Source of the DNA: JANWHQ01 sp963775275
GTDB taxonomy: Bacteria; Pseudomonadota; Alphaproteobacteria; Caulobacterales; Caulobacteraceae
Direction of reading: 5' to 3'
Assembly (NCBI GenBank): GCA_963775275.1
Contig: CAVZII010000005.1
Span: forward strand, 1,488,001 to 1,552,000
DNA length: 64,000 bases
Shown in pieces: positions 1 to 9,112 of this stretch. Position 1 is the first letter of the stretch. Each line of letters begins with the position of its first letter. The notes beneath the pieces are model-generated. The model saw only the letters and a list, made by a program, of their open reading frames with translations. It searched no databases and was not told where the DNA came from. The translations under genes were made by a program, and so were the position numbers.

Positions 1-1
1 A

Positions 2-772
2 CGGGAGGGGGACAACCTACGAGATCTCAAGGCTGCCCTTCCCTTCCTGGCCAGCCTCAACTCAGAATATCGCCCGGCCTCCGCGGGCAATCTCTTCGGC
101 CACGCCTGGACACTGGGTATCGAGGAGAAGTTCTACGTCTTATGGCCGGCGCTTCTCCTGCTGTGGCCGCTACGGCGGCGGCTGACGGTGGTCGGGGCGA
201 GTCTGGCGATCCTCGTGCTGATCGCCTTTTCCCCCCACGTCTCTGACCAGCTAAGGGGCTTCTCGTCGCTGGCCTTGGGCTCCGGTCTCGCCATCGCTGC
301 AACGAGATCGTCCGCCCTCACCCGCTGGCTCGGTCGGCCCCTCGTCGCCCCCGTCGCTGTCGGCCTCGCGGCGTCGTTCTATGTCTTCTCGATCACTGTT
401 GGATCGTCGTTCTTGTGGAACATGGGCATCGGTGCCGCCTCGGCCGTGATGATCGCCGGCATCTGGCACAATGCCGGCCAGCCGCTAGCCCGGTTCCTGG
501 CCCTGCCGCCTCTGGCCTGGGCCGGTCGCCTGACCTATGCGGTCTACCTAATCCAGACCCTCGCCATCAACGCCGTGTGGATGCTGTTTACGAGGTTGGG
601 TGTCTCCTGGAACTGGCTCGGACTGTTCGTCGCCAGCTACGCGGTAGCGATCGCGGCGGGGTGGGTCGCGCGGATGGTCCTCGAAAAGCCGATGATCAAT
701 CTTGGCAAGGCCTTGGCCGCCGGCCGACCGGTAGAGGATAGACGAGCGTCGAGGCGACCCCTGACGACCTGA
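2..772 (+). CDS. Acyltransferase family 3 membrane protein, C-terminal part (5' end outside window)
   Basis: The frame is open from the first bases, so the start lies upstream of the window. About 256 residues are visible. Near residues 35-50 is the acyltransferase-3 signature HAWTLGIEEKFYVLWP, the family's usual H-x-W-S/T-L-x-x-E-E-x-F-Y block. Several hydrophobic spans follow and the C-terminus is a basic tail. Family members O-acylate sugars of surface polysaccharides or lipids in the inner membrane. Position at the head of a polysaccharide gene run suggests acetylation of that glycan. Substrate cannot be read from sequence. Confidence 0.85.
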   Translation, partial: REGDNLRDLKAALPFLASLNSEYRPASAGNLFGHAWTLGIEEKFYVLWPALLLLWPLRRRLTVVGASLAILVLIAFSPHVSDQLRGFSSLALGSGLAIAATRSSALTRWLGRPLVAPVAVGLAASFYVFSITVGSSFLWNMGIGAASAVMIAGIWHNAGQPLARFLALPPLAWAGRLTYAVYLIQTLAINAVWMLFTRLGVSWNWLGLFVASYAVAIAAGWVARMVLEKPMINLGKALAAGRPVEDRRASRRPLTT

Positions 773-1060
773 CCAAGCGTCGGCCCGCCGCCAGGTGGTT
801 GTCAGCCTCGCGCTGAAAAGCCCCCGCGGCTTCCCCGCCACACACACCGTCAGCGTGATTGCCTGGGCTTCTATGTTGAGATGAGAAATTTATGGTCTTG
901 AGCTCGGGGGGGCCCGACGGGCTTGTCAATTCCTCACCCCGAATAGCGCTCGAATGCGCTGACGCCGTGTCGCCTCGAGGCAAATCTGCTTATCTTAGAG
1001 TGGGCATGCGCCTCCCAGTCTAGAGGTGACCGCCCGGTGACCAACGAGGAGGCGATTCGA
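773..1060. other. Intergenic stretch, no gene seen
   Basis: 288 bases between the acyltransferase stop and the deacetylase start. I see no convincing ORF or RNA gene. The only recognisable signal is the GAGGAGG ribosome-binding site just before 1061. Confidence 0.5.
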
Positions 1061-1851
1061 GTGGCTCTACTAGTTCTGATGTACCACCGGACCTCCCGCC
1101 TCCCAAGCTGACGCCGAGTTCGACGTCTCGTTGCCCGTGTTCCGACGCCAGATCGAGCTCATCGTCGAACGGGGGCACGCATTCGTGGCCTTCGACGAGG
1201 CGACCGATGAGCATTACGCCTCCGCTGACACCTACGTCAGTGTGACATTTGACGATGGACATGAGAGTAATCTGAACGCGTTCGAATTCCTTCACACCAA
1301 AGGTATCACGCCGACTTCGTTTGTGGTCGCTGATTGGTCGCGCCAACGCCCCGAATACATCTCGCCAACCCAGATCAGCGAGTTTGCGTCCATATGCGCA
1401 TTCGGCGCGCATGGCGCGACACATCGGAACCTGACAACGATCTCCGACGCCGAACTGAGGTCCGAACTCCTGGTTTCGAGGACGTTTCTGGAGGACATCC
1501 TCCGCCAGGAAGTGACAACCATGGCCGTGCCGGGAGGCCGGTTCAACAGGAGCGTGCTTCTCGCCGCCCGGAAGGCTGGCTTCAAATCCGTTGGCAACTC
1601 GGTTCCGCTGATCAACCGGCAAAAGGGCGCGAGCGTCAACCGCATCGCGATCACTCGGACAACTGCACCGGACGCCCCCCTCCGACTGGCCAACGCGGGG
1701 CGGCTGTTCTGGATAGCACGGGGCGGGCGAAGGCAGCTCACGCTCGCCGCCCGGGATCTTGTCGGCGATTTCGGCCTATGCGACGCTCAAGAACTGGTTC
1801 AGAGGCGAGCGGACCGCCCACAACGAGAAGCCGAAGGCAAGCGAGCAATAG
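1061..1851 (+). CDS. Polysaccharide deacetylase family protein, two frameshifts
   Basis: NodB-type carbohydrate esterase (CE4), removing N- or O-acetyl groups from a glycan. A GTG start at 1061 follows a GAGGAGG site and gives VALLVLMYHRT, the typical first strand. The frame then breaks near 1090 and resumes as ASQADAEFDVSLPVFRRQIE. The middle has the metal motif TFDDGH (D-D) and the downstream HGATHRNL segment (H-x3-H). A second break near 1755 moves to the frame ending AYATLKNWFRGERTAHNEK, whose TAG (1849-1851) lies four bases before the next gene's ATG, as expected for a polysaccharide operon. Both breaks are single-base, so either consensus errors or a recent pseudogene. Family call is firm; intactness is not. 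Confidence 0.75.
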
Positions 1852-1855
1852 ACAG

Positions 1856-3352
1856 ATGTCATTCGCACCCGCCACTAACATCGCGGTCGCCCCGAAGTGG
1901 GAGCGCGCCTATTTGGTCGCCCTCGGCAACGCCGGACTGTTTCTGCTGCTTTCGGCGACGAACGAGATGCTCGGAATTACAGCGATCCCCGTGAATGTCG
2001 CGGTGGACATCGCCTTCGCCGCGGGCTCCGCCGTCAGCCTTTTCTATCTGGTCCGAGCTGGCGGAATTCTGGCCGCCGTGAGCTACTTCGTCTTCGGAGC
2101 CGGGCTGTTTTTTGGGTTTGGTACTGCCTATTCCACGGCCATGTCGGGACCCGCGTTCATTCACTTCTTCCCGCCGTCCGAACAGGAGCGAATCCTGACA
2201 ACCATCAATCTGGTGAATAGCTTGTCAGTCTTTCTTGTACTACTCGTAGCCTGGCCGTTGTCACGACGGCGCTCGGACGGGACGTTTGACGCAAATCGCG
2301 TGGGCAAGATCGTCGATTACTTCCAATCGTTGCGATTCCCGATGCTGGCCGCCTCTAGCGTCGTGGTGCTAATGATGTACGCCACGTTCCCGATACCGAC
2401 CGAACTTCTGCTCCGCAACGCCCTAAGACAGCTTTCTATCTTTGTGAACGTTGCACTTCTTCTCACTTTTGCCCGTTGGTCCGCCACTGATTTCCTAGCT
2501 AGGATTATGGCAATTGGGCTATTCGTGGCCCTCCTGATCTTTGCCATGCTCTCCCTATCCAAGACGTCGCTGGTTTTAACACTGGTTTCGGTCAGTGCCG
2601 GATTGTGGTTTGATCGGCGCTCGCGCTGGGTTCTGATCGGCCTGCTGTGTGTTGCGGCGACGTTGTATTTCGGAATCTTGGCGGACCTGTGTAACAGCGG
2701 GAGGAATAACCCGAAATACAGCGAATATGGCAATGGGATTTCGGATCGCGAACAGATCCTATCGGAGACTCTGGACGCTAGGCTTCGAGGTGACAGGTCG
2801 ACGGCGCAGCCTCCGAAGGGCCTGTTGGGACGCTTTGCGTCGGCCCACGTCCAGGCGTTCCTGATCGAGGAATACAACTCGGGCGCTCGGGGGACGACCA
2901 TGGCAAAGCCCTGGCAGGCGCTAGTGCCCCGGGTGCTTTGGAAGGACAAGCCAGTCGTCCTATACGGAGAGAACTTGGACGCCCACGTCTTCAGGCGGGC
3001 CAATTCGGGAAGCGCGCTGGCGCCTACCTACACGGCTGAGGCTTATTGGAACGGCGGCTGGTTGGGCCTCATCGCCGTGTCCGCTGTGCTAGGCCTCGAA
3101 GTCGGCTGGTTCACCAGCAAGTGGAACAGGTTCCTCAACGAGGGGACGAGGCACATAGGCGTGCTCTTCTTCGCTATCCCGATCATGCGCAACACCGGCT
3201 GGGTCGAAACCTGGGTGGTGGTCAACCTGGTCGGCGGATTTGCGACGCTCGTCGTTCTCATTAAGGCTGCCGATTGGGCGGCGCCTTGGACGCTGGCGTT
3301 CCGCGGCAGGCCGGTGGCGTCGCACGGCCGTCCCACCGGGGCGCGCGGATGA
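1856..3352 (+). CDS. Wzy-like oligosaccharide repeat-unit polymerase (multi-pass membrane protein)
   Basis: A 498-residue protein with about ten hydrophobic spans and a long polar loop around residues 270-390, the layout of O-antigen/exopolysaccharide polymerases that join lipid-linked repeat units on the periplasmic face. ATG at 1856 is chosen because it follows the deacetylase stop by four bases and is in frame with the membrane spans; the frame is open upstream but that part is not membrane-like. Base composition is visibly more AT-rich than flanking genes, common for wzy genes and a sign of transfer. It overlaps the next gene by ATGA. Wzy sequences diverge strongly, so the call rests on topology and context. 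Confidence 0.7.
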   Translation: MSFAPATNIAVAPKWERAYLVALGNAGLFLLLSATNEMLGITAIPVNVAVDIAFAAGSAVSLFYLVRAGGILAAVSYFVFGAGLFFGFGTAYSTAMSGPAFIHFFPPSEQERILTTINLVNSLSVFLVLLVAWPLSRRRSDGTFDANRVGKIVDYFQSLRFPMLAASSVVVLMMYATFPIPTELLLRNALRQLSIFVNVALLLTFARWSATDFLARIMAIGLFVALLIFAMLSLSKTSLVLTLVSVSAGLWFDRRSRWVLIGLLCVAATLYFGILADLCNSGRNNPKYSEYGNGISDREQILSETLDARLRGDRSTAQPPKGLLGRFASAHVQAFLIEEYNSGARGTTMAKPWQALVPRVLWKDKPVVLYGENLDAHVFRRANSGSALAPTYTAEAYWNGGWLGLIAVSAVLGLEVGWFTSKWNRFLNEGTRHIGVLFFAIPIMRNTGWVETWVVVNLVGGFATLVVLIKAADWAAPWTLAFRGRPVASHGRPTGARG

Positions 3353-4439
3353 AGCTTCTGTTCGTCGGCCTGTCGTGGAACGGGTCCGACGCCCGAAGTC
3401 TCAGAGAAGCCCTCGCCCGACAGCCGGGCATCCAACTGGAAGAGATCGCCATTGATCTTACCGTCCCCGTCTTCGATTCCCGACTTCTGAGAGCGCTCAA
3501 CCGGGCTCTCCTTCCGCTGGAAATCCAGGAGCTGAAGCGCCGGACGATCCTCGCCTGCCGGAATTTCCGCCCCGACGCGATCCTGGTCTACAAGGGCGCG
3601 CACCTGGACGCCGACTTCATCGGTCTGTTGAAGGACCAGTTCGCCCCCGTCATAAACGTCTTCCCCGACGCCTCGCCTCACGCGCACGGGGCCTTGTTGC
3701 GCAAGGCGATCGGCGCCTACGACCTGGTGATCTCCCGAAAGACCTACCATCCGCCCCGGTGGTCGGAGCTGTATGGATACAGCAACCGATGTGTCCACGT
3801 CGGCCATGGTTACATGCCCACGGTGCATCTGCGCGTCGCGCCTCCGACGGAGACGCCCTATGACGTCGTCGTGGTAGCCAACGGGCGCGAGGAATACGCC
3901 AAGCTCCTGCGGACCATGAGCGCCCGGTTGGGCGCCAAGACCTGCGGATCGCGGTGGGCGGCCCGAACTGGGAAGGGCGCGGCTTAGAGCAACTACCGGG
4001 CTTTTCCCTGGTCGGCGTCTCGACGGGCCGGTCGTATGTGGACTGGCTTCGCCGCGGCAAGATCGTGGTCGCCCCGATCCAGTCGGTGGTCCATGTCGGC
4101 GGCACTGCCCAGCCGGGCGATCAGGTCAGCGCGCGCACATTCGAGTGCGCCGCCGCCTATACCTTCTTCATTCACCCGCGGACGGACGAGGCCAAGCTCT
4201 ACTACGACGAGGCCACGGAGGTCCCGATGTACTCCGACGGCGAGGAATTGGGCGACAAGATCGGCCACTTCCTGCAGCGCCCCGAGGTGAGACAGTCCAT
4301 GGCGGCGGCAGCGCACCGCCGCGCCGTGCCCGCCTATTCCGTCGACGCCCAGACGGCGCATGTTCTCGCCCTCCTCGAGGAGGTCGCAAGCGAAGCGCGC
4401 GCTGGCCAACTCGACGACCTGGCGAGGAACGACCGGTGA
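3349..4439 (+). CDS. Glycosyltransferase of the CgeB / DUF3880-like type, one frameshift
   Basis: The N-terminal half (from ATG 3349) reads MKLLFVGLSWNGSDARSLR and contains DAILVYKGAHLD and the VINVFPDASPHAHG strand-loop typical of CgeB-like GT-B proteins. The C-terminal half, in another frame, reads VGGPNWEGRGLEQL and then VVAPIQ...QVSARTFECAAAYTFFIHPRTDE, the nucleotide-sugar-binding part with the conserved R-x-F-E segment. The break is near 3940, where the first frame falls into a short tail ending at 3987. Joined, it is about 363 residues, normal for the family. ATGA overlap with the polymerase and GTG/TGA overlap with the next glycosyltransferase place it in the operon. Donor and acceptor unknown. 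Confidence 0.72.
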
Positions 4440-5668
4440 ATTCCAAGATCGCTCTGGTCGTTCCTTCTCTGGACGAGTCGGGAGGCACAGGAAGCGTGGC
4501 GCGCTTCGTTCGCCGCGCCATTCGCAGCCAGCCCAGGCTCGATCTCAAGCTGGTGTCCCTGTCGATGTCCTCGACGGATCCGTGCAGCAGACTCCTTCGC
4601 AAGCCGTTCTCCTGGCTCAAGCCGATCGGCGTCAAGGAGGGTCGGTTCGACGGAGAACCCTTCGTCCACGTCGGCGCGGCGTGGGGCGAGGTCGAATTGC
4701 AGAGATTGCGGCCCCGCCCCGTCCTGGCGCGGATCCTCGAGGACTGCGACCTGATCCAGGTCGTCGCCGGAATTCCAAGCTGGGCGCTTCCCGTCGTAGG
4801 ACTCGGCAGGCCCGTCGTGCTTCAGGTGGCCACGCTGGCGCGGATCGAACGGCGCAGGCGTCTTGAGAAGGAGCGGGGTCCGCTTGCCCTCTGGCGAGGC
4901 CTGATGACAAGCATCGTCGAGCGAATGGACGCGCATGCACTCAGGAGCGTGGACGCGATCCTGGTGGAAAACGATTGGATGTACGACCACGTGAAGGCGG
5001 TCGTCGGCGACGGCCCCGCGCTCGTCGTCCGCGCGCCTCCTGGCGTGGACACGTCGCTGTTCCGCCCAGCCGACAATCGACAACCAGGACCTGGCTACGT
5101 CCTGAGCGTTGGCCGCTTCAACGACGCCCGGAAGAATGTCGGGCTGTTGCTGGAAGCCTATGGACGACTCTGCGCCCGAATGCCCGACGTCGCCCCCCGG
5201 CTGGTGCTAGCCGGCCTGATGCCGGCGCCGGAGGCATTCTGGCGTCGCGCGGAAGCCCTCCGACTGTCGGATAGGATCCAGTACCTGCACAGACCCTCCA
5301 CCGAAGAGCTGAGCCAGCTTTACCGATCCGCCAGCGTCTTTGCTCTGACCTCCGACGAGGAGGGGTTCGGGATGGTGATCATCGAAGCGATGGCGTCGGG
5401 CGTTCCCGTGGTTTCGACGCGATCCGGGGGGCCGGACGCCATCATCTCCGACGGACGCGACGGGTTTCTGGTCGACCGTGACGATGCCGAGGGGATCGCG
5501 GACAGACTGCACCGGCTGACGACCAACCCCGCGCTTAACATCGAGATGGGACGCCAAGGTCGCGCGACCGTGGAAGCGCGCTACAGCGAGGAAGTTGCGG
5601 CGAAAGCGTATCTTGACGTCTACCAGAAGGTATGGGGCCGCGGCCCTGGGGGGAACAACGGTGTTTGA
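4436..5668 (+). CDS. Glycosyltransferase family 4
   Basis: A 410-residue GT-B enzyme, cytoplasmic face of the inner membrane, adding a sugar to the lipid-linked repeat unit. N-domain opens with KIALVVPSLDESGGTGS; the C-domain has VLSVGRFNDARKN near residue 225 and the retaining E-x7-E motif (EEGFGMVIIEAMASG) near residue 308, followed by GGPDAIISDG. GTG 4436 overlaps the upstream stop; the frame is open further upstream but that extension is antisense-like and lacks family similarity. The stop overlaps the next gene's GTG. Confidence 0.88.
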   Translation: MNSKIALVVPSLDESGGTGSVARFVRRAIRSQPRLDLKLVSLSMSSTDPCSRLLRKPFSWLKPIGVKEGRFDGEPFVHVGAAWGEVELQRLRPRPVLARILEDCDLIQVVAGIPSWALPVVGLGRPVVLQVATLARIERRRRLEKERGPLALWRGLMTSIVERMDAHALRSVDAILVENDWMYDHVKAVVGDGPALVVRAPPGVDTSLFRPADNRQPGPGYVLSVGRFNDARKNVGLLLEAYGRLCARMPDVAPRLVLAGLMPAPEAFWRRAEALRLSDRIQYLHRPSTEELSQLYRSASVFALTSDEEGFGMVIIEAMASGVPVVSTRSGGPDAIISDGRDGFLVDRDDAEGIADRLHRLTTNPALNIEMGRQGRATVEARYSEEVAAKAYLDVYQKVWGRGPGGNNGV

Positions 5669-6557
5669 GATCATCCGCCGAGCCGCTCGCAGAGCCTTTC
5701 CGGGCAAGTCGCGCGTCTTCCAGCTTGGCTCCGACTGGCTGAACCTGTTCAGCACTGTCAGGAAGGAAGGATGGCATACCTATTCTGTCTTGCAGAGCTG
5801 CCGAACGGCCGGCGGGGCGGTTTGTCTGGACTCGGTTTCAGTCAAGCTTCGGATGCTCGACTTCCCCTTCTGGATCCGCCCCGGCACGAGCGACGCGCTG
5901 GTGTTGATGCACAATCTCATCCGAGAGGAATACGGAAGGGTGCGCCCCCGGCGCGACCCGGTCTGGATGATCGACGCCGGCGCCTACATCGGAGACACGG
6001 CGGCGTATTTCCTCTCGCGCTTCCCAAGATTGCGCGTGGTCGCCCTCGAGCCGGTTGCGGCGAACTTCCAGGCAGCGGCGAAGAACCTCGAGCCCTACGG
6101 TGACCGCGCCGTGCTCCTGAACAAGGGGCTATGGGTCAAGGAAGAGACCTTGAGGTTCGCCGGAGAAGGGCTGGGCGGCCGCATCTCGCAAGGGGACGGA
6201 CCCGAGGTGGCTTGCGTGACCATCCCCGGCCTGATGTCGCGGTTCGGCATGGACAGGATCGACATCCTCAAGATGGACATCGAGGGCGCGGAAGAGCAGG
6301 TCGTGGGGGACGGCGCGGCCACATGGCTGCGCGACATCGAGGAATTCGTCCTCGAAATACACAGCCCGACGATCCTCGCGAAGATTGCCCCCGTGATGCG
6401 CGAGAGCGGCTTCCAGCTCGAGCGCTACCGATCCATCTGGTACGCGAGACGAGCCGGGCCAGCGAATGCACGCCGCCCTGCGCTAGGTGACGGGAAGCGG
6501 AGCCCGCCTCGGAGAGGGCCGGCACGTGACCGCAGCGACGTCCGGAACGCGGTCTGA
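5661..6557 (+). CDS. FkbM-family methyltransferase
   Basis: 298 residues. The SAM-binding motif is DAGAYIGDTAAYF at residues 105-117 and the acidic strand end is VVALEPVAANF; the family hallmark ILKMDIEGAE lies at 202-211. FkbM enzymes O-methylate sugars or polyketides using S-adenosylmethionine. GTG 5661 overlaps the preceding stop by eight bases and removes an implausible upstream extension. First of four adjacent methyltransferases. The last 40 residues are Arg/Pro-rich and not typical of the fold. Confidence 0.87.
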   Translation: MFEIIRRAARRAFPGKSRVFQLGSDWLNLFSTVRKEGWHTYSVLQSCRTAGGAVCLDSVSVKLRMLDFPFWIRPGTSDALVLMHNLIREEYGRVRPRRDPVWMIDAGAYIGDTAAYFLSRFPRLRVVALEPVAANFQAAAKNLEPYGDRAVLLNKGLWVKEETLRFAGEGLGGRISQGDGPEVACVTIPGLMSRFGMDRIDILKMDIEGAEEQVVGDGAATWLRDIEEFVLEIHSPTILAKIAPVMRESGFQLERYRSIWYARRAGPANARRPALGDGKRSPPRRGPARDRSDVRNAV

Positions 6558-7318
6558 TGGCAGACGGCCCGAGACAACCTGCCGACTACCGCACCTGGAA
6601 GCACTGGGACGCGGAGCGCTTCGGACAGGTTGGCCCCGTCGATTCCCGGTATTTCGAGGCCGAGTTCGCGGCAGCCGGGATCGATCTGGACAAGCAAGTG
6701 TCCCTGCTCGAGATCGGGTTCGGCAACGCGGAACTGGCCGCCTGGGCGCGCGCGCGCGACTGGCGATACAGCGGAACCGAACTGGACAAAGAGCTGGTCC
6801 AGAGGGCGAGGGCAGTTGGACTTGACGCGCACCCGGCCGACACGCCCTTGGCGGAGATCGCGCCGGGAACAGAACTCGATCTGGTGGTCGCCTTCGACGT
6901 CCTCGAGCATCTTAGCGCGGACGAAATCATCGGTCTCCTCGGATCGATCCGCACACGCCTGAAACCCACTGGACGTCTCCTCGCCCGGTTCCCGAGCGGC
7001 GACAGCCCGTTCTCGAGGGCGATCCAACACGGGGATTTCACGCATAAGACCACGATCGGCAGCGGAATAGTGGAGCAGCTGGCGCTGAGGACGGGGTTCC
7101 GCGTGCTTCAGATCCGCCATCCTGTGTTCCCATTGACGGGCCTTGGGCTGCGGCGGCTCCTTCGCCGCTTGCCCATCACGATCAGCCGTGCGCTGGTCCG
7201 GCGTCTCTGCCGGCTAATCTACTTCGACAACCGGCCTCGCGTCGTAGATCCGAACATGATCATCGTCCTCGAGCCCATGCCTGCCGCGGAGCACGTTCCT
7301 GGAGGACGTGGATCATGA
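6557..7318 (+). CDS. Class I SAM-dependent methyltransferase
   Basis: 253 residues. Motif I is LLEIGFGNAELA at about 50-61 and the post-motif strand is DLVVAFDVLEHLS at 108-120, the layout of Methyltransf_11/23 enzymes. The C-terminal 90 residues are basic and may bind a lipid-linked or membrane substrate. The ATG overlaps the FkbM stop by one base, so the two are probably translationally coupled. Target (sugar hydroxyl or reducing end) is not deducible. Confidence 0.85.
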   Translation: MADGPRQPADYRTWKHWDAERFGQVGPVDSRYFEAEFAAAGIDLDKQVSLLEIGFGNAELAAWARARDWRYSGTELDKELVQRARAVGLDAHPADTPLAEIAPGTELDLVVAFDVLEHLSADEIIGLLGSIRTRLKPTGRLLARFPSGDSPFSRAIQHGDFTHKTTIGSGIVEQLALRTGFRVLQIRHPVFPLTGLGLRRLLRRLPITISRALVRRLCRLIYFDNRPRVVDPNMIIVLEPMPAAEHVPGGRGS

Positions 7319-7376
7319 TGCACCCGCGTGCAGAATGCCCGTTTGCAGGAACTCCGAGTGCACCTGAGGGGTCGAT

Positions 7377-8166
7377 ATGGGCGAGGATCTAGGCGCCGCA
7401 CAGATGAAGCGGCGCGTCTCTGACGACAATCCCTTTGTGCCGAGCGGCGTGAATCGCATCTCGTGGGCGTTCGGATATGAGTTCATCCGTGATGGCATGT
7501 GCGTCCTCGACTACGGCTGCAACACAGCGGGGTTCATCAAGGCGCTGTCTTCGCGAAAGCGGGTCGATGCATATGGAGTCGAGAAGAACGCTGACATCGT
7601 GACCGAGCTGAACCTGCCCAACGTTCGACACGTTGACGATGTCATCCCTTTCGAAGATCAGACCTTCGATGTGGTGACCATGTTCGACGTGCTCGAGCAC
7701 ATCTACGATCAGAAACGCATCCTGCGTGAAGTGAATCGCGTTCTCAAGGACGACGGCCAGATCATCGTAACCGTGCCCCGTCAGTACGCGTTCTCGTTTC
7801 TGGACAGCGGAAACTTCAAGTACCGGTTCCCCGCGGCTCACAAGCTGTTCTACTCGCTCCGCCACTCGCCGCAGGAATACGATTACAGGTACAAGAACAA
7901 CCCTTATGGGTTGATTGGGGATGTCGAACTTCAAAAGGCGTGGCACCAGCACTTCCGCAGAGTCCGAGCTGAGGGCCCTGATCGAGGGGGAGGGGCTCGA
8001 AGTGATCGAGACAGACGGATCGGGCCTCTTCGGAGATGTAATGACCTTCCTCGGATTCTTCGGCTTGGCATTCCTGTTCAGCAAGAAGCTACATGAGTGG
8101 GAGACTTGGAATTTCGAGAAAAGAGAACTCTACTGCGTAGCAAGAAAGAGGTCGCCGGCCGCGTGA
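7377..8166 (+). CDS. Class I SAM-dependent methyltransferase, one frameshift
   Basis: ATG 7377 gives a frame with VLDYGCNTAGF (residues 43-53) and DVVTMFDVLEHIYDQ (98-112), clear SAM-fold motifs. After QKAWHQHF near 7950 the frame turns Arg/Gly-rich, while the next frame resumes SELRALIEGEGLEVIETDG and ends LYCVARKRSPAA at 8166. That ending matches the usual last strands of such enzymes, so one base has been lost or gained near 7955. Lies 58 bases after the previous gene and 31 before the next. Confidence 0.78.
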
Positions 8167-8197
8167 ACGCTCGACACTCGAAATTGAGAGACATTTG

Positions 8198-9091
8198 GTG
8201 ACGGATGCGGCCCTTTGGAAGGCGGCGGTCCGCCATTCATCCTGTCAGCTGTGCAGGGGCCCAATCGCGCCCAAGTTCCGGAAGCAGACAGAAGACGGCG
8301 TCTTCGATTTGGTCGGTTGCCGGAATTGTGGGTTCGTGTTCGTCAACCCAACGCCGAGCGAAGACGACATCCTTCAGTTCTACGCGACGGCTGGGCACGG
8401 CGAGGGTCGGGTGCACTCAAGCGCAGCGTCGGTGCTCGAAGCGGAGAGGGCGCGGCCGAGCAGCACCTTGGATGCTGCACGGATCGTCGGAAGCCTTGCA
8501 GACCTGACGGCCGGGCGACGGTTGCTCGACGTGGGATGTGGCTATGGGCTCTTCTCACGCGCCGCGATCGCGGCGGGATTTGACGTGGCCGCCACGGAGA
8601 TCGCCGCCACCGAACGCAGCATCGCCGCCGACATCCTCGGCTTCGAGCCAATGGCCCTAACCTTCGAGGCCATCCCAGAGGATCAGCAATACGATGCGAT
8701 CATCCTGAGCCAGATCCTGGAGCATGCACGCGACCCGGACGGATGGATGCGGAAGATGATGAGGATGCTTCAGTCAGACGGCGTGGCCGCGATCGCCCTA
8801 CCCAACTTCGATTCCATATTCACGAACTTGCTCGGCTCTCGCGATCCCTACGTCACGCCGCCCGCCCACCTGAACTACTTCAACGCCAGGAACTTGACAC
8901 GGCACGCGAAGCGGCTGGGCTTTCGCGTCGAGAGGGTCGAGACAGTGTCCCGCATTCCCATCGACAGCTTCATAAGACGGATGGGCGGTCTCGCCGGCGG
9001 CGCCGCATCGGCGATGTTTGCGACTGTCGGCGGGGTTCTGGACATAGTCCTGAAAGGCGCAATCTTGAATGTCTACCTCCGCAAGGTGTGA
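8198..9091 (+). CDS. Zinc-ribbon SAM-dependent methyltransferase
   Basis: 297 residues. Four cysteines in CQLC (16-19) and CRNC (41-44) form a zinc ribbon of the type seen in sugar C-methyltransferases. The SAM motif is LLDVGCGYGLFS at 109-120, followed by IILSQILEHARDPDGW. C-methyltransferases with this architecture act on NDP-sugars. GTG 8198 is preferred over TTG 8195 because it is the stronger start codon. Fourth of four clustered methyltransferases. Confidence 0.85.
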   Translation: MTDAALWKAAVRHSSCQLCRGPIAPKFRKQTEDGVFDLVGCRNCGFVFVNPTPSEDDILQFYATAGHGEGRVHSSAASVLEAERARPSSTLDAARIVGSLADLTAGRRLLDVGCGYGLFSRAAIAAGFDVAATEIAATERSIAADILGFEPMALTFEAIPEDQQYDAIILSQILEHARDPDGWMRKMMRMLQSDGVAAIALPNFDSIFTNLLGSRDPYVTPPAHLNYFNARNLTRHAKRLGFRVERVETVSRIPIDSFIRRMGGLAGGAASAMFATVGGVLDIVLKGAILNVYLRKV

Positions 9092-9112
9092 CCCCGTTCA
9101 CGGGGGAAGGCC

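Noticed and set aside
188..772. Start of the acyltransferase at the first internal ATG
   Set aside because: The family motif HAWTLGIEEKFY lies upstream in the same frame, so the gene continues past the window edge.
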